From the NCBI GenBank assembly GCA_036365145.1, contig JAEOAD010000015.1:39323501-39387500 (forward strand): 64,000 nt of DNA, read 5' to 3'. The notes below the pieces were generated by a model that was not told the origin of the DNA, did no database searches, and worked only from the letters and a program-made list of their open reading frames with translations. Shown here piece by piece: positions 55,055 to 64,000 of the stretch (position 1 is the first letter of the stretch; each line of letters begins with the position of its first letter). The DNA is from Orientallactaga sibirica (lineage: Eukaryota > Chordata > Mammalia > Rodentia > Dipodidae). The position numbers and the translations under genes are program-made.

Positions 55055-55365
55055 CTATATTAGAAGGAGATGGAAAATACTCAAAGATGAAGACAAGGCT
55101 CAGAAACCCCCAGGGATTCCAGAAATTGAAAGCAGTGTCTCAAGAACTCTCTCATGTATCACTACAGTGTATCACTATGAGACAAAGATTCTTATAGTTT
55201 AGAATTTAGCTCTTAGTTTTGTAAGAACATTTTCAAGAAAAGCAATGGTAATAGATGGCCTAAATTAAGCCCTAATAAAACAAGCTTCTTAACAACCATT
55301 AAGCAGACCAAATTATAAATGTTTCTTATTTTTAAAAGGCTAATAAAGTTAAAATGAGAAGTATG
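55055..55365. other. Single-copy intron DNA
   Basis: Immediately upstream (minus sense) of the exon-like segment. No repeat recognised. Confidence 0.4.
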
Positions 55366-55514
55366 TCATGGGTGGTGATGCATTCCTATAATTCTAGTAC
55401 TTGGCCAGGCTAAGACAGGAGGATCTCAAGTTCCAGGCTTAGCCACCTCAGCTTCATAGTACCCTGTCCCAAAATAACAATAGTAACAATATAATTTATC
55501 AAGGGGATACCAAA

Positions 55515-55610
55515 ACTACAAGGGTTGTGGATACAGTTCTAGTGGTAGTATGCTTAACTAATATAGTGAAGTCCTAGGTTCAACTCCCAGCACTGCAAAA
55601 ATAAAGTAAG
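55515..55610 (+). mobile_element. ID-like SINE, diverged
   Basis: cagttctagtggtagtatgc and gttcaactcccagcactgc. Confidence 0.5.
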
Positions 55611-55739
55611 AAAATAAAAGAGGAAAAATGTAAGTCAGCCTAAGAGATTCAACTACTTAAGCTTACAGAGTTTCATCACAATATAAACACATTTGAACAG
55701 TTTAGGTAATAAGAACTAAAATTTATCTGGACTTTAGTA

Positions 55740-56830
55740 AGATCCGACATGATAAGAATGCACAAACACAAAACCCTGGGTGCTGTACCCAGAAGCCATA
55801 GGTTGTTGCAGGAAAACCCTAGTGCTAGGGGTGGGAAATTTGCTAGTGAGCTGTTGGTCAGGGATGTCTCTGGAGCCCCTAAAACACTACAGGATATGGT
55901 CAATGTTCTCAGTTGCCCACCAGAACTAGACAGTACGACTCTATTGCTGAAGATAGTGCATGCTTTGGTTGCAGGTCACAGAAATCAAGCTGGAGCTAAG
56001 CTAGAAGCCTCCTCCCTGCTGGCTAGCTGTCATAGTGCTAGAAAGTTCTATGCAAGCTGCTGTGGGAGAAAAGTCATCAACAGTCTTAACCAGCAGTGGA
56101 CTCTGCCAGCTACACCACTAGCCAGCCAGGAAAAGATGCAACCATGGTGCAATAATGGCATGTCTGTTATGAAGCAACCAACTGCTCTCTAGGCCTGCTC
56201 CATGGGAGAAAACTCATGCCTGATACTATAAACCTAATTAAAAACCCCTGGCTAAGGAGGTCATATGCCCTGGGTGTGGGGGACTACTAGCATTGTCTGG
56301 CAAAATGGATATATTATGCCCACCAAAATGCCCTCTAAATACTTATGTTTATGTCCATATATTAATTCTACTTACTTTTGGTTAGAGAAGCTTCACTTTT
56401 CAAATAGCACTGACCACTAGAGAGACTCAAAACTCATCAAAGTGCTGAGAAGTGACAATGGAATATTTAGCACTTAGTGAGACATCTATACCATACCTTC
56501 CAAGGCTCAGAGACCATTGTGGAAGAAGTGGCAGAAAGAATGCCAGAACCAAAGGAAAAGGAGGAGTATTTTGTAATAGTGTTATCCAGACAAAAAATGG
56601 CCACTGGCACTCATTACCTCACATGGCTAATGCCAACCTACACAAGTCCTGCATAAGAAGAGTGAAAAAATGATGATATCAACATACAGGACAGACCAAT
56701 TGGAAGAAAGAAGGGATTCAGTAGAGGAGAGATAAGGGACTGGAAGGGAAAAAGGAAGGGTGTTGGAAAGGGATTATGATCATGATATATCGTCTATATG
56801 TATGGCAGTTGTCAATAAAAAGTTTAAAAT
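55740..56830 (+). mobile_element. L1 3'-region fragment
   Basis: gccctctaaatacttatg, gaccactagagagactc, catctataccataccttcc, cattacctcacatggctaa and the end ggcagttgtcaataaaaag match the layout of the 53570-54890 copy. An open frame at 55749-56192 has no protein similarity that I recognise and is taken as chance within the repeat. Confidence 0.55.
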
Positions 56831-56874
56831 AATTCAAATAATTCAAAATAGTGATTAAAAATTAAATTTACAGG

Positions 56875-57115
56875 GGCTGGAGAGATGGCTTAGCAGTTAA
56901 GGTGCTTGCCTGCAAAGCCAAAGGACCCAGGTTCGATTCCCCAGGACCCACATAAGCCAGATGCACAAGGGGGCACATGCATCCGGAGTTTGTTTGCAGC
57001 AGCTGGAGGCCCTCGTGTGCCCATTCTACCCCCCCCCTCTGCCTGCCTATTCCTGTATCTCTCTCTCTCAAAATAAATAAATAAAAATAATAAAAAATAT
57101 ATTTTAAAAATTAAA
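56875..57115 (+). mobile_element. tRNA-SINE
   Basis: ggggctggagagatggctta, box B ggttcgattcc, (AAAT)n tail. Confidence 0.87.
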
Positions 57116-57309
57116 ATTATAAATAAATCTAAAACTAAATATGAAGAAGTCTATAAAGCTAAAGTTCTATTTTACTACAAAACTTAAATAAAATCAAAGT
57201 TATAGAAAGGAGGCATTCTGTGGTCTCAGATACAAAGACCCTTACTGTTTGAAGTTTCCACAAATTAACCTATAAATTCATGACTACTTCAATCAGAACC
57301 TGAGTGGGA

Positions 57310-57415
57310 TTTATTGTTATTCATGTTTGCTTTGCAATGTGAGGGATCAAATCCAAAGCCTCTGCAAATGCTAGGCTCAGGGCTCTACCAATGAGCTACA
57401 CACCCAGCCATGTTT
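57310..57415 (-). mobile_element. ID-like SINE, antisense
   Basis: gagggatcaaatccaaagcc, ggctctaccaatgagctaca and cacccagcc. Confidence 0.6.
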
Positions 57416-57659
57416 GTTTGTTTGTAAAAAGCACTTGGACAGCTGGTTGTCAAGCTTACCAAAAATAAGCACGAGTAAGTGAATGGCCAATAATATTTTG
57501 GAAATAATATTAACAATTATAAGTATTTGTCCAACCAGGTAGAATAAAATATTATAAAATGATGTGATACTGGTATTTAAAAAAAAAGACAACAATGAAA
57601 CCCTGAGTGAGTGCAAAACCAGAGCTAAGTATAGGTAAGATTTCAGTAAGTGATAGTCA

Positions 57660-57845
57660 ACATCTAAAAATCAGTGGAGAACAGGTCTTGTGGTACACAC
57701 CAGTAATTCTAGCACTTGGGAAGAGGGTTAGGAGTTCAAGGCCATACTCAGCTAAATACTGAATTTAAGGCCAACCTGGGCTTCATGAGCCCCAGTCTCA
57801 AAAAAAAAAAAAAAAATCAAACCAAACAAAAAAAAAAAAAAAAAA
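57660..57845 (+). mobile_element. Old B1-like SINE
   Basis: caggtcttgtggtacacacc and taattctagcacttggg; ends in A-runs to 57846. Confidence 0.6.
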
Positions 57846-57850
57846 ACTTT

Positions 57851-58036
57851 AGGGCTGGAGAGATGGCTTAGCAGTTAAGGCGCCTGCCCATAAGCCTATG
57901 AACACACATTTGAATCTCCAGGTCCTACATTTAGCCAGATGCAAAAGTGACGCAAGCACAATGTAGCACATGTGCACAAGGGGGCGCACACATCTGGAAT
58001 TCGTTCACAGTGGCTTAGAGGCCCTGGCACGCCCAA

Positions 58037-58114
<78 letters not shown>

Positions 58115-58145
58115 TGTGTCTATTTCGGGTAGCGAATAAAAACAA
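57851..58145 (+). mobile_element. tRNA-SINE, internal-insertion subfamily
   Basis: gggctggagagatggcttag head; gacgcaagcacaatgtagc insertion; (CT)n then (GT)n microsatellite at about 58036-58113. Confidence 0.82.
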
Positions 58146-58189
58146 AACAAACCCCAGCAAAATACACTTTTCTACTAAAAAGTGAGGTA

Positions 58190-59213
58190 CATAGTAAACT
58201 TTCAAGCCCAGCAGAGAAGTAGGAGAGTTCCAGAGCGCCTGGAGCCCACAGAAGCGGGCAAAAGCGGCTCCACAGCCGCTGCAGCAGCGCGCGGCGCGGC
58301 GGCGGCCAGGCGCTGCCTGAGACAGCTGATCCGCAGAACTTTCAAAGGCAGGTGAGGAGAATTTTCCACTCACACTGCCTCCTCACAATCTCAAGAAGCG
58401 TGGAAGGAGGACAGTAGAGATGAACAGAGAGGCTTGTGAGGAAGAGGATCGCGTAGAGGAACAGACGGACTTCAGCCGCCACTCACAGCCTCCCCTCCCC
58501 ACCACGAGTGCAGGCACGGAGCAACAGAGAATTGGGAAAGCGCCGCCAGCAGCATCGGGCGCAGGGAAAGCAGAGACCCACAAACGCAGCTGACCTCCTG
58601 AATCCACAACACAGCAAAGGAACCAAGCAGCCGGGCAGCATAGCTGTGATCAAACCTGTTCCAAAAGGTAATTTGGTTTTCACTAAGTTAGTACCCAACA
58701 AATAAGCCTGGTACATAATCCTGTTGGATGGTCAGATCTGACATTCCTAAATAAGCTATTTTCTAGGCTGCTCATTTGTTGCTTCCTGATTTGTTTCCTC
58801 CTCTGTCATTCATTGGGGAAGGGTCTCTCTTGATCACAAGCTGACCTTGGAACTCTCTACAGATCAGAAATCTTAGCCTCCCAGCTGACAGGATTAAGGG
58901 CGTGGGCTAACACTTATCCTTAGGAACTGTGACTTTGTCATAATACCTGCTTTTGCACAAATACTCTGTGCTGTATTTCATTGAAGGGGTACATTGTTGA
59001 GTTAAATTTTTGATCTTGACTGTATTCTGTTCCATTCACCCCACTTGATAATCTCATAGCAGGCAAGGGTCACTTCTGTGATTACTTTGAGAGCCTTAAG
59101 AACCACACTTAACACCTTAAACTCCTACACTGAAGATATATAATATCAGATTGATTGATACATCTAACATTACTGCAGATATTTAGAAAACCCAAGCATT
59201 AAATTAATTCAAG
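58190..59213 (+). promoter_or_regulatory. Probable L1 5' UTR with CpG-rich block
   Basis: The sequence preceding L1 ORF1. Bases about 58250-58330 are strongly GC- and CpG-rich (gcgcgcggcgcggcggcgg), as in internal L1 promoters. Bases 58810-58912 look like a minus-strand B1-like fragment (ctgaccttggaactc, ggattaagggcgtg). That is odd for an L1 leader and suggests an insertion or a composite 5' region. Assignment to the L1 is by position, not by a recognised consensus. Confidence 0.55.
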
Positions 59214-60298
59214 ATGCAAAGATCTCTACATTACAATACAAGAAACACAAAACATCCAGACAATATAAATCCACCAAAAAGTATTAATATATCAGAAATG
59301 ACCTTCAGTGAGGCTGACTTAGAGGACATCCCCGAGAAAGATTTCAAAAGAATGATTATAATTATGTTCAAAGAACTCAAAGAGGAAATGAAAGGGTTCA
59401 AAGACCTCAAAGAAGAAATCAAAGGATTCAAAGAAAACACAGAAAACCAATTTAATGAAATAAGGAGGTCAATACTAGACATAAATACGGAAATAGAAAG
59501 AATAAAGAAAACCCACTCAGAAATGCTAGCAATAAAGAACACAGTCAGTGAAATTAAAACCTCTGTAGAAAATCTCTAGTAGAATGGATGAAGGAGAGAA
59601 CAGGATATCGAAGCTAGAAGACCAAGTAGCTGATCTAATACAGTCCAACAGAGAGAAAGACAAAATAATAGGAAGGTATGAATGGGAATTACAGGATATT
59701 CGGGACACTATGAAAAGATCAAACATAAGAATTCAAGGGATAGTAGAAGGAGAAGAATTTCACCCAAAGGCATAGTAGGTGTTTTCAACAAAATCATAGA
59801 GGAAAACTTCCCCCAAATTGGGAAAGAGATGCCAATGCAGATACAGGAAGCCTTTAGAACACCAAACAGACAAAACCTGGAAAGAACCTCTCCCCGCCAT
59901 ATTATAATTAAACTACCAAACATACAAACCAAAGAAAATATATTGAAAGGAGCTAGAGAGAAAAGCAAGTGACCTACAAAGGGAAGCCCATCAGACTCAC
60001 AGCAGATTACTCAACACAAACTTTAAAGGCCAGAAGGGCCTGGAGTGAGGTATTCCAAGTTCTGAAAGATAAAAACTGTCAACCGAGATTACTTTATCCT
60101 GCAAAACTATCTATCCAAATAGATGGAGAAATAAGGACATTCCATAACAAAGACAGGCTAAGGGAATTTTTGGCAACTAAACCAGCTCTACAGAAAATAC
60201 TTGCAGGAATCATTCATGCTGAGGAGAAAGCAAAGCACACACATCAGGAAATAGGAAAAATAAACCATACTCAAATAACAGTTAAAACAAGTGAGTAA
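59214..60298 (+). pseudogene. L1 ORF1 (RNA-binding chaperone), frameshifted
   Basis: L1 ORF1p is a trimeric nucleic-acid chaperone made of a coiled coil, an RRM domain and a C-terminal domain. Here a lysine- and glutamate-rich heptad-like N-terminal half (KELKEEMKGFKDLKEEIKGF) gives the coiled coil. EEFHPK and FNKIIEENFPQIGKEMP mark the RRM region, and TYKGKPIRLTADYS, RAWSEVFQVLK and CQPRLLYPAKLSI the C-terminal domain. The reading frame shifts near 59575 (an immediate TAG TAG in the old frame), near 59767 and near 59968, so no full-length protein can be made. The start at 59214 is the first ATG in frame; a later ATG at 59298 is also possible. Confidence 0.88.
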
Positions 60299-60330
60299 AG
60301 GGAAAACAGGAAAAACTAAAAATAAGAAGA

Positions 60331-63300
60331 ATGGTGAGAATAAACACATATATGTCAATAATAACTCTTAATATCAATGGTCTCAATGCCCCTATCAAAA
60401 GACACAGACTTGCAGACTGGATTAAAAAGCAGGATCCTACCATCTGTTGCCTCCAGGAAACTCATCTCTCAATAAAAAATAGAAACCTCCTTAGGGTGAA
60501 AGGTTGGAAAAAGGTATTTCAAGCAAATGGGCCTAGAAAAAAAGCAGGGGTTGCTATTTTAATTTCTGACAAGATAGACTTCAATCCAACATTTGTGAGG
60601 AAAGATAAAGAAGGTCACTTTATACTGATTAAAGGAACACTCCAACAGGAGGACATTACAATCCTAAACATATATGCCCCTAACATGGGGGCTCCCAATT
60701 TCATCAAACAAACACTATTAGAATTAAGGTCAGAGATATCTCCTAACACAATAGTAGTGGGGACTTCAATACCCCACTCATCACTTGACAGGTCTACCCA
60801 GCAAAAATAAACAGAGAGACATCTGCATTAAATGATACCATGGAACAAATGGACCTAACAGATATATACAGAACATTCCATCCAAATGCTGCAGAATATA
60901 CATTTTTCTCAGCAGCACACGGGACATTTTCTAAAATAGACCATATACTAGGACACAAATCAAATCTTAACAAATACAGGAAAATTGAAATAATCCCTTG
61001 TACATTTTCTGACCACAATGGGATTAAACTGCAAATCAGCAACAAGAAAATATACAGAGCATACAGAAACTCATGGAGACTAAACAGCACTTTATTGAAT
61101 GATGTATGGGTCATTGAAGAAATTAAAAAGGAAATCAAGAAATTGTGAGAATCAAATGATGATGAGAATACAACATACCAAAACCTCTGGGACACAATGA
61201 AGGCAGTCCTACGAGGGAAATTTATAGCCCTAAGTGCATATATTAAGAAATTGAGAGTTCACAACTAAACAATTTAATGCTTCACCTTAAGGCCTTGGAA
61301 AAAGAAGAACAAGGCAAACCAAAAATTAGTAGACGGAAGAAATAATAAAGGTTAGGGCAGAAATTAATGAAATGGAAACCAAAAAAACAATCAAAAAGAT
61401 CAATGAAACAAAGAGTTGGTTCTTTGAAAGGATAAACAAGATTGACAAACCCTTAGCAAATCTGACCAAAAGAAAGAGAGAAGAGACAAAAATTGATAAA
61501 ATTAGAGATGAAAAAGGCAACATCACAACAGATACCAAAGAAATTCAGAAAATCATACGGACATACTTTAAGAATATATATGCCTCTAAGTTTGAAAACC
61601 TGAAAGAAATGGATGAATTCCTTTGATTCATATGACCTACCAAAATTAAATCAAGAAGAGATAAACCATTTAAATAGAACTATAACAACCACAGAGATTC
61701 AAGCAGTTATAAAAAGTCTCCCAACTAAAAAAAGCCCAGGCCCAGATGGATTCACTGCTGAATTTTACCAGACATTCCTGGAGGATCTAACGCCAATGCT
61801 TCTCAAACTTTTCCATAAAATAGAAAAGGAAGGAACTCTACCAAAATCCTTCTATGAAGCCAGCATCACCCTGATACCCAAACCGACAAAGACAGATCAA
61901 AAAAGAAAATTATAGACCAATCTCCTCATGAACATGGATGCAAAAATTCTCAACAAAATACTGGCAAACAGAATACAAGAATTTATCAGAAAGATTATTC
62001 ACCCTGACCAAGTAGGCTTTATCCCAGAGATGCAGGGATGGTTCAACATACGCAAATCCATAAATGTAATACACCATATAAATGGTCTGAAGGACAAAAA
62101 TCATATGGTCATCTCAATAGATGCAGAAAAGGCATTTGACAAAATCCAACACCCCTTCATGGTGAAAGTATTACAGAAACTGGGAATAGAAGGAGCATAT
62201 CTCAACATAATAAAAGCTATTTATGACAAACCTACAGCCAACATAATACTAAATGGGGAAAACTTGAAGCTTTTCCTCTAAATTCAGGAACAAGACAAGG
62301 GTGTCCACTTTCCCACTACTATTTAATATAGTACTGGAAGTCTTAGCCACAGCAATAAGGCAAGAGACACTCATAAAGGGGATACAAATCGGAAGGGAAG
62401 AGATCAAATTATCATTATTTGCAGACGATATGATTCTATACCTAACAGACCCTAAAGTCTCTACCTGCAAACTGTTAGAGCTGATAAACACTTTTAGCAA
62501 TGTAGCAGGATACAAAATAAACACACAGAAATCAGTAGCTTTTCTATATACTAACAACAAACGTGCAGAGGATGAAATCAGGAATCTCTCCCATTCACAA
62601 TTGCCTCAAAAAAAATAAAATACCTTGGAATAAACTTAACCAAGGAAGTGAAGGATCTCTACAATGAGAACTTTAAAAAAACTTGAGCGACAAATTACAG
62701 AAGACACAAGGAAATGGAAAGACATCCCATGCTCCTGGATTGAAGAATCAATATTGTGAAAATGTCAATCTTACCAACAATCTATACATTTAATGCGATC
62801 CCTATTAAAATCCCAATAGCTTTCTTCACGGAAATAGAAAAAACAATCCTAAAATTCATCTGGAAACACAAAACCTCGAATAGCCAAAACAATTTTTATA
62901 AACAAAAATCAGGCAGGTGGTATAACCATACCCGATTTTAAGTTATATTACAAAGCCATAGTAACAAAAACAGCATGGTACTGGCACAAGGACAGACAGG
63001 TAGATCAATGGAACAGAATAGAAGACCCAAATATTAATCCAAGCAGCTATAGCCACCTGATTTTTGACAAAAATGCCAAAAATATTAATTGAGAAAAGAT
63101 AGCCTCTTTAACAAGTGGTGTTGGGAAAACTGGACATCGGTATGTAAAAGGATAAACATAGATCCTTGTCTTTCTCCATGCACAAGAGTCAAATCCAAAT
63201 GGATCAGGGACCTTGATATCAGACCTGAAACTCTGAACCTGCTAGAGGAAAAGTAGGGGAAACCCTTCAACATATTGGCATAGGTAAGGACTTTCTGAAT

Positions 63301-63917
63301 ATAACCCCAATTGCTCAGCGAATAAAATCACTAATCAACCAATGGGACCTTATGAAATTACAAAGCTTTTGTACAGCAAAGGACACTGTGAGTAGAGCAA
63401 AAGACAACCTACAGAATGGGAGAAAATCTTTGCCAGCTATACATCTGACAGAGGATTAATATCCAGAATATACAAAGAACTCAAAAACAGAATAATAAGA
63501 ATTCAAACAACCCAGTTAAAAATGGGCTATGGAACTAAATAGAGAATTCACAGAAGATGAAATTCAGATGGCATATAAACATCTGAAAAGTGTTCCACAT
63601 CCTTAGCCATCAGGGAAATGCAAATTAAAACCACTTTGAGATTCCATTTCACTCCTGTCAGAATGGCTACCATCAAGAAAACAAATGACAATAAGTGTTG
63701 GCGTGGATGCGGAAAAAGAGGAACACTTCTACACTGTTGGTGGGAATGTAACCTGGTCCAACCATTGTGGAAATCAGTGTGGAGGTTTTTGAGACAGCTA
63801 GAAATAGATTTACCATATGATCCAGCTATAGCACTCCTAGGCATATATCCAGAAGACTCTTCTCACTTCCTTAGAGATACTTGCAAAACCATGTTTATTG
63901 CCGCCTATTCACAATAG
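60331..63917 (+). pseudogene. L1 ORF2 (endonuclease and reverse transcriptase), decayed
   Basis: ORF2p nicks target DNA and reverse-transcribes L1 or SINE RNA. Visible parts in order are: the endonuclease start (TLNINGLNAPIKRHRLADW, CCLQETHL) at 60360-60480; a one-base deletion at about 60763 that destroys the G-D-F-N motif (reads VVGTSIPHSS); the SKIDHILGHK and SDHNGIKL endonuclease end; RT motifs [29 protein letters not shown] and FADDMILYL (62418-62444); then the C-terminal knuckle C-x3-C-x7-H-x4-C at 63696-63749. The frame changes at least seven times. The last open stretch stops at 63917 and the similarity continues beyond. Confidence 0.92.
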
Positions 63918-64000
63918 CTAGGAAATGGAAGCAGCCTAGATGTCCCACCACAAATGAATGGATAATAAAGATGTGGTACATTTACACAATGGAGTTCTAC

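Larger units (their letters stand above)
41814..64000 (-). other. Cmpk1: Cmpk1 intron 1 (partial)
   Basis: Everything right of the exon 2 acceptor belongs to the first intron, because exon 1 (25 codons from the initiator to the P-loop and IVE) is not found. Mammalian CMPK1 is known to have a large first intron. It holds SINEs, three L1 or L1-like elements and one unexplained exon-like segment. It contains no GC-rich CpG island matching a Cmpk1 promoter; the only CpG-rich stretch (about 58250-58330) sits at the 5' end of an L1 on the opposite strand. Confidence 0.75.
58190..64000 (+). mobile_element. Long L1 (LINE-1) retrotransposon, 3' end beyond the window
   Basis: About 5.8 kb of a plus-strand L1: a CpG-rich 5' region, a decayed ORF1 (59214-60298) and a decayed ORF2 (from 60331) whose C-terminal zinc-knuckle region is reached at 63.7 kb. 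It lies antisense to Cmpk1 in intron 1. The 5' edge is set just after a tRNA-SINE tail and is uncertain by tens of bases. The 3' UTR, A-tail and target-site duplication are off the right edge. Many frameshifts and stops make it non-autonomous and fairly old. Confidence 0.9.

Noticed and set aside
55749..56192. 147-codon open frame
   Set aside because: It lies within an L1 3'-region fragment related to 53570-54890; no protein similarity recognised.
58250..58330. CpG-rich stretch considered as Cmpk1 exon 1 or its promoter
   Set aside because: No minus-strand frame encodes the initiator and GxPGxGKGT loop, no donor fits a phase-0 exit after IVE, and it directly precedes an opposite-strand L1.
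59231..59968. Minus-strand open frames opposite L1 ORF1 and ORF2
   Set aside because: Antisense shadows of AT-rich L1 coding sequence; the plus-strand frames match L1 proteins.

Overview
This is mammalian nuclear DNA, almost certainly from a rodent. Two SINE families dominate the window. One is B1-like (7SL-derived, body 'cctttaatcccagcact', end 'gagaccctacctcgaaaa'). The other is tRNA-derived ('ggctggagagatggcttag', box B 'ggttcgattcc', then a pyrimidine tract and an AAATAAATA tail). Copies of ID, of B4/RSINE1-like composites and of MaLR-type LTRs are also present. The tRNA-SINE type and the B1 diagnostic positions fit a jerboa-like (dipodoid) rodent such as Jaculus, where the tRNA family would be the DIP-type SINE. 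That species call is an inference from memory. In this answer 'tRNA-SINE' means the first family. SINE boundaries are read by eye and are good to roughly 5-10 bases.

The only functional protein-coding gene I can support is Cmpk1 (UMP-CMP kinase 1) on the minus strand. Exons 2 to 6 are all intact with consensus splice sites: 41667-41813, 37932-38084, 36657-36733, 36321-36417 and 32270-32311 (stop codon at 32270-32272). They are followed by a 2-kb, SINE-free 3' UTR to about 30220. The exons encode 171 residues, which is the 196-residue enzyme minus the 25 residues of exon 1. Exon 1 (start codon and P-loop) is not in the window, so intron 1 exceeds 22 kb and fills 41814-64000.

Layout. 1-30 kb is the region downstream of Cmpk1. 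It holds a MaLR internal fragment with its LTR (410-1340), three tRNA-SINEs stacked in one target site (3107-3910), a recent 0.93-kb tandem duplication (4661-6533), long GAA/GGA/GAAA microsatellites, and a SNRPE processed pseudogene (9233-9702). It also holds a retroviral solo LTR nested in a MaLR (14903-15246), an inverted pair of MLT1-like LTRs (19213-20350), and a MaLR-type LTR with target-site duplication inside a B1 (24646-25133). 30-42 kb is Cmpk1, with SINEs confined to its introns. 42-58 kb is SINE-dense intron 1, with old L1 3'-end fragments and one unexplained exon-like open segment (54959-55054, minus). From about 58.2 kb to the window end lies a long plus-strand L1 with a CpG-rich 5' region, a decayed ORF1 and a decayed ORF2, running off the edge.

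I found no bacterial, phage, CRISPR or operon-like system. The most interesting items are the exon-like segment in intron 1, the fresh tandem duplication, a tRNA-SINE subfamily with an internal insertion, a four-unit ~100-bp tandem array (33766-34140), and two AT-rich candidate conserved non-coding blocks.
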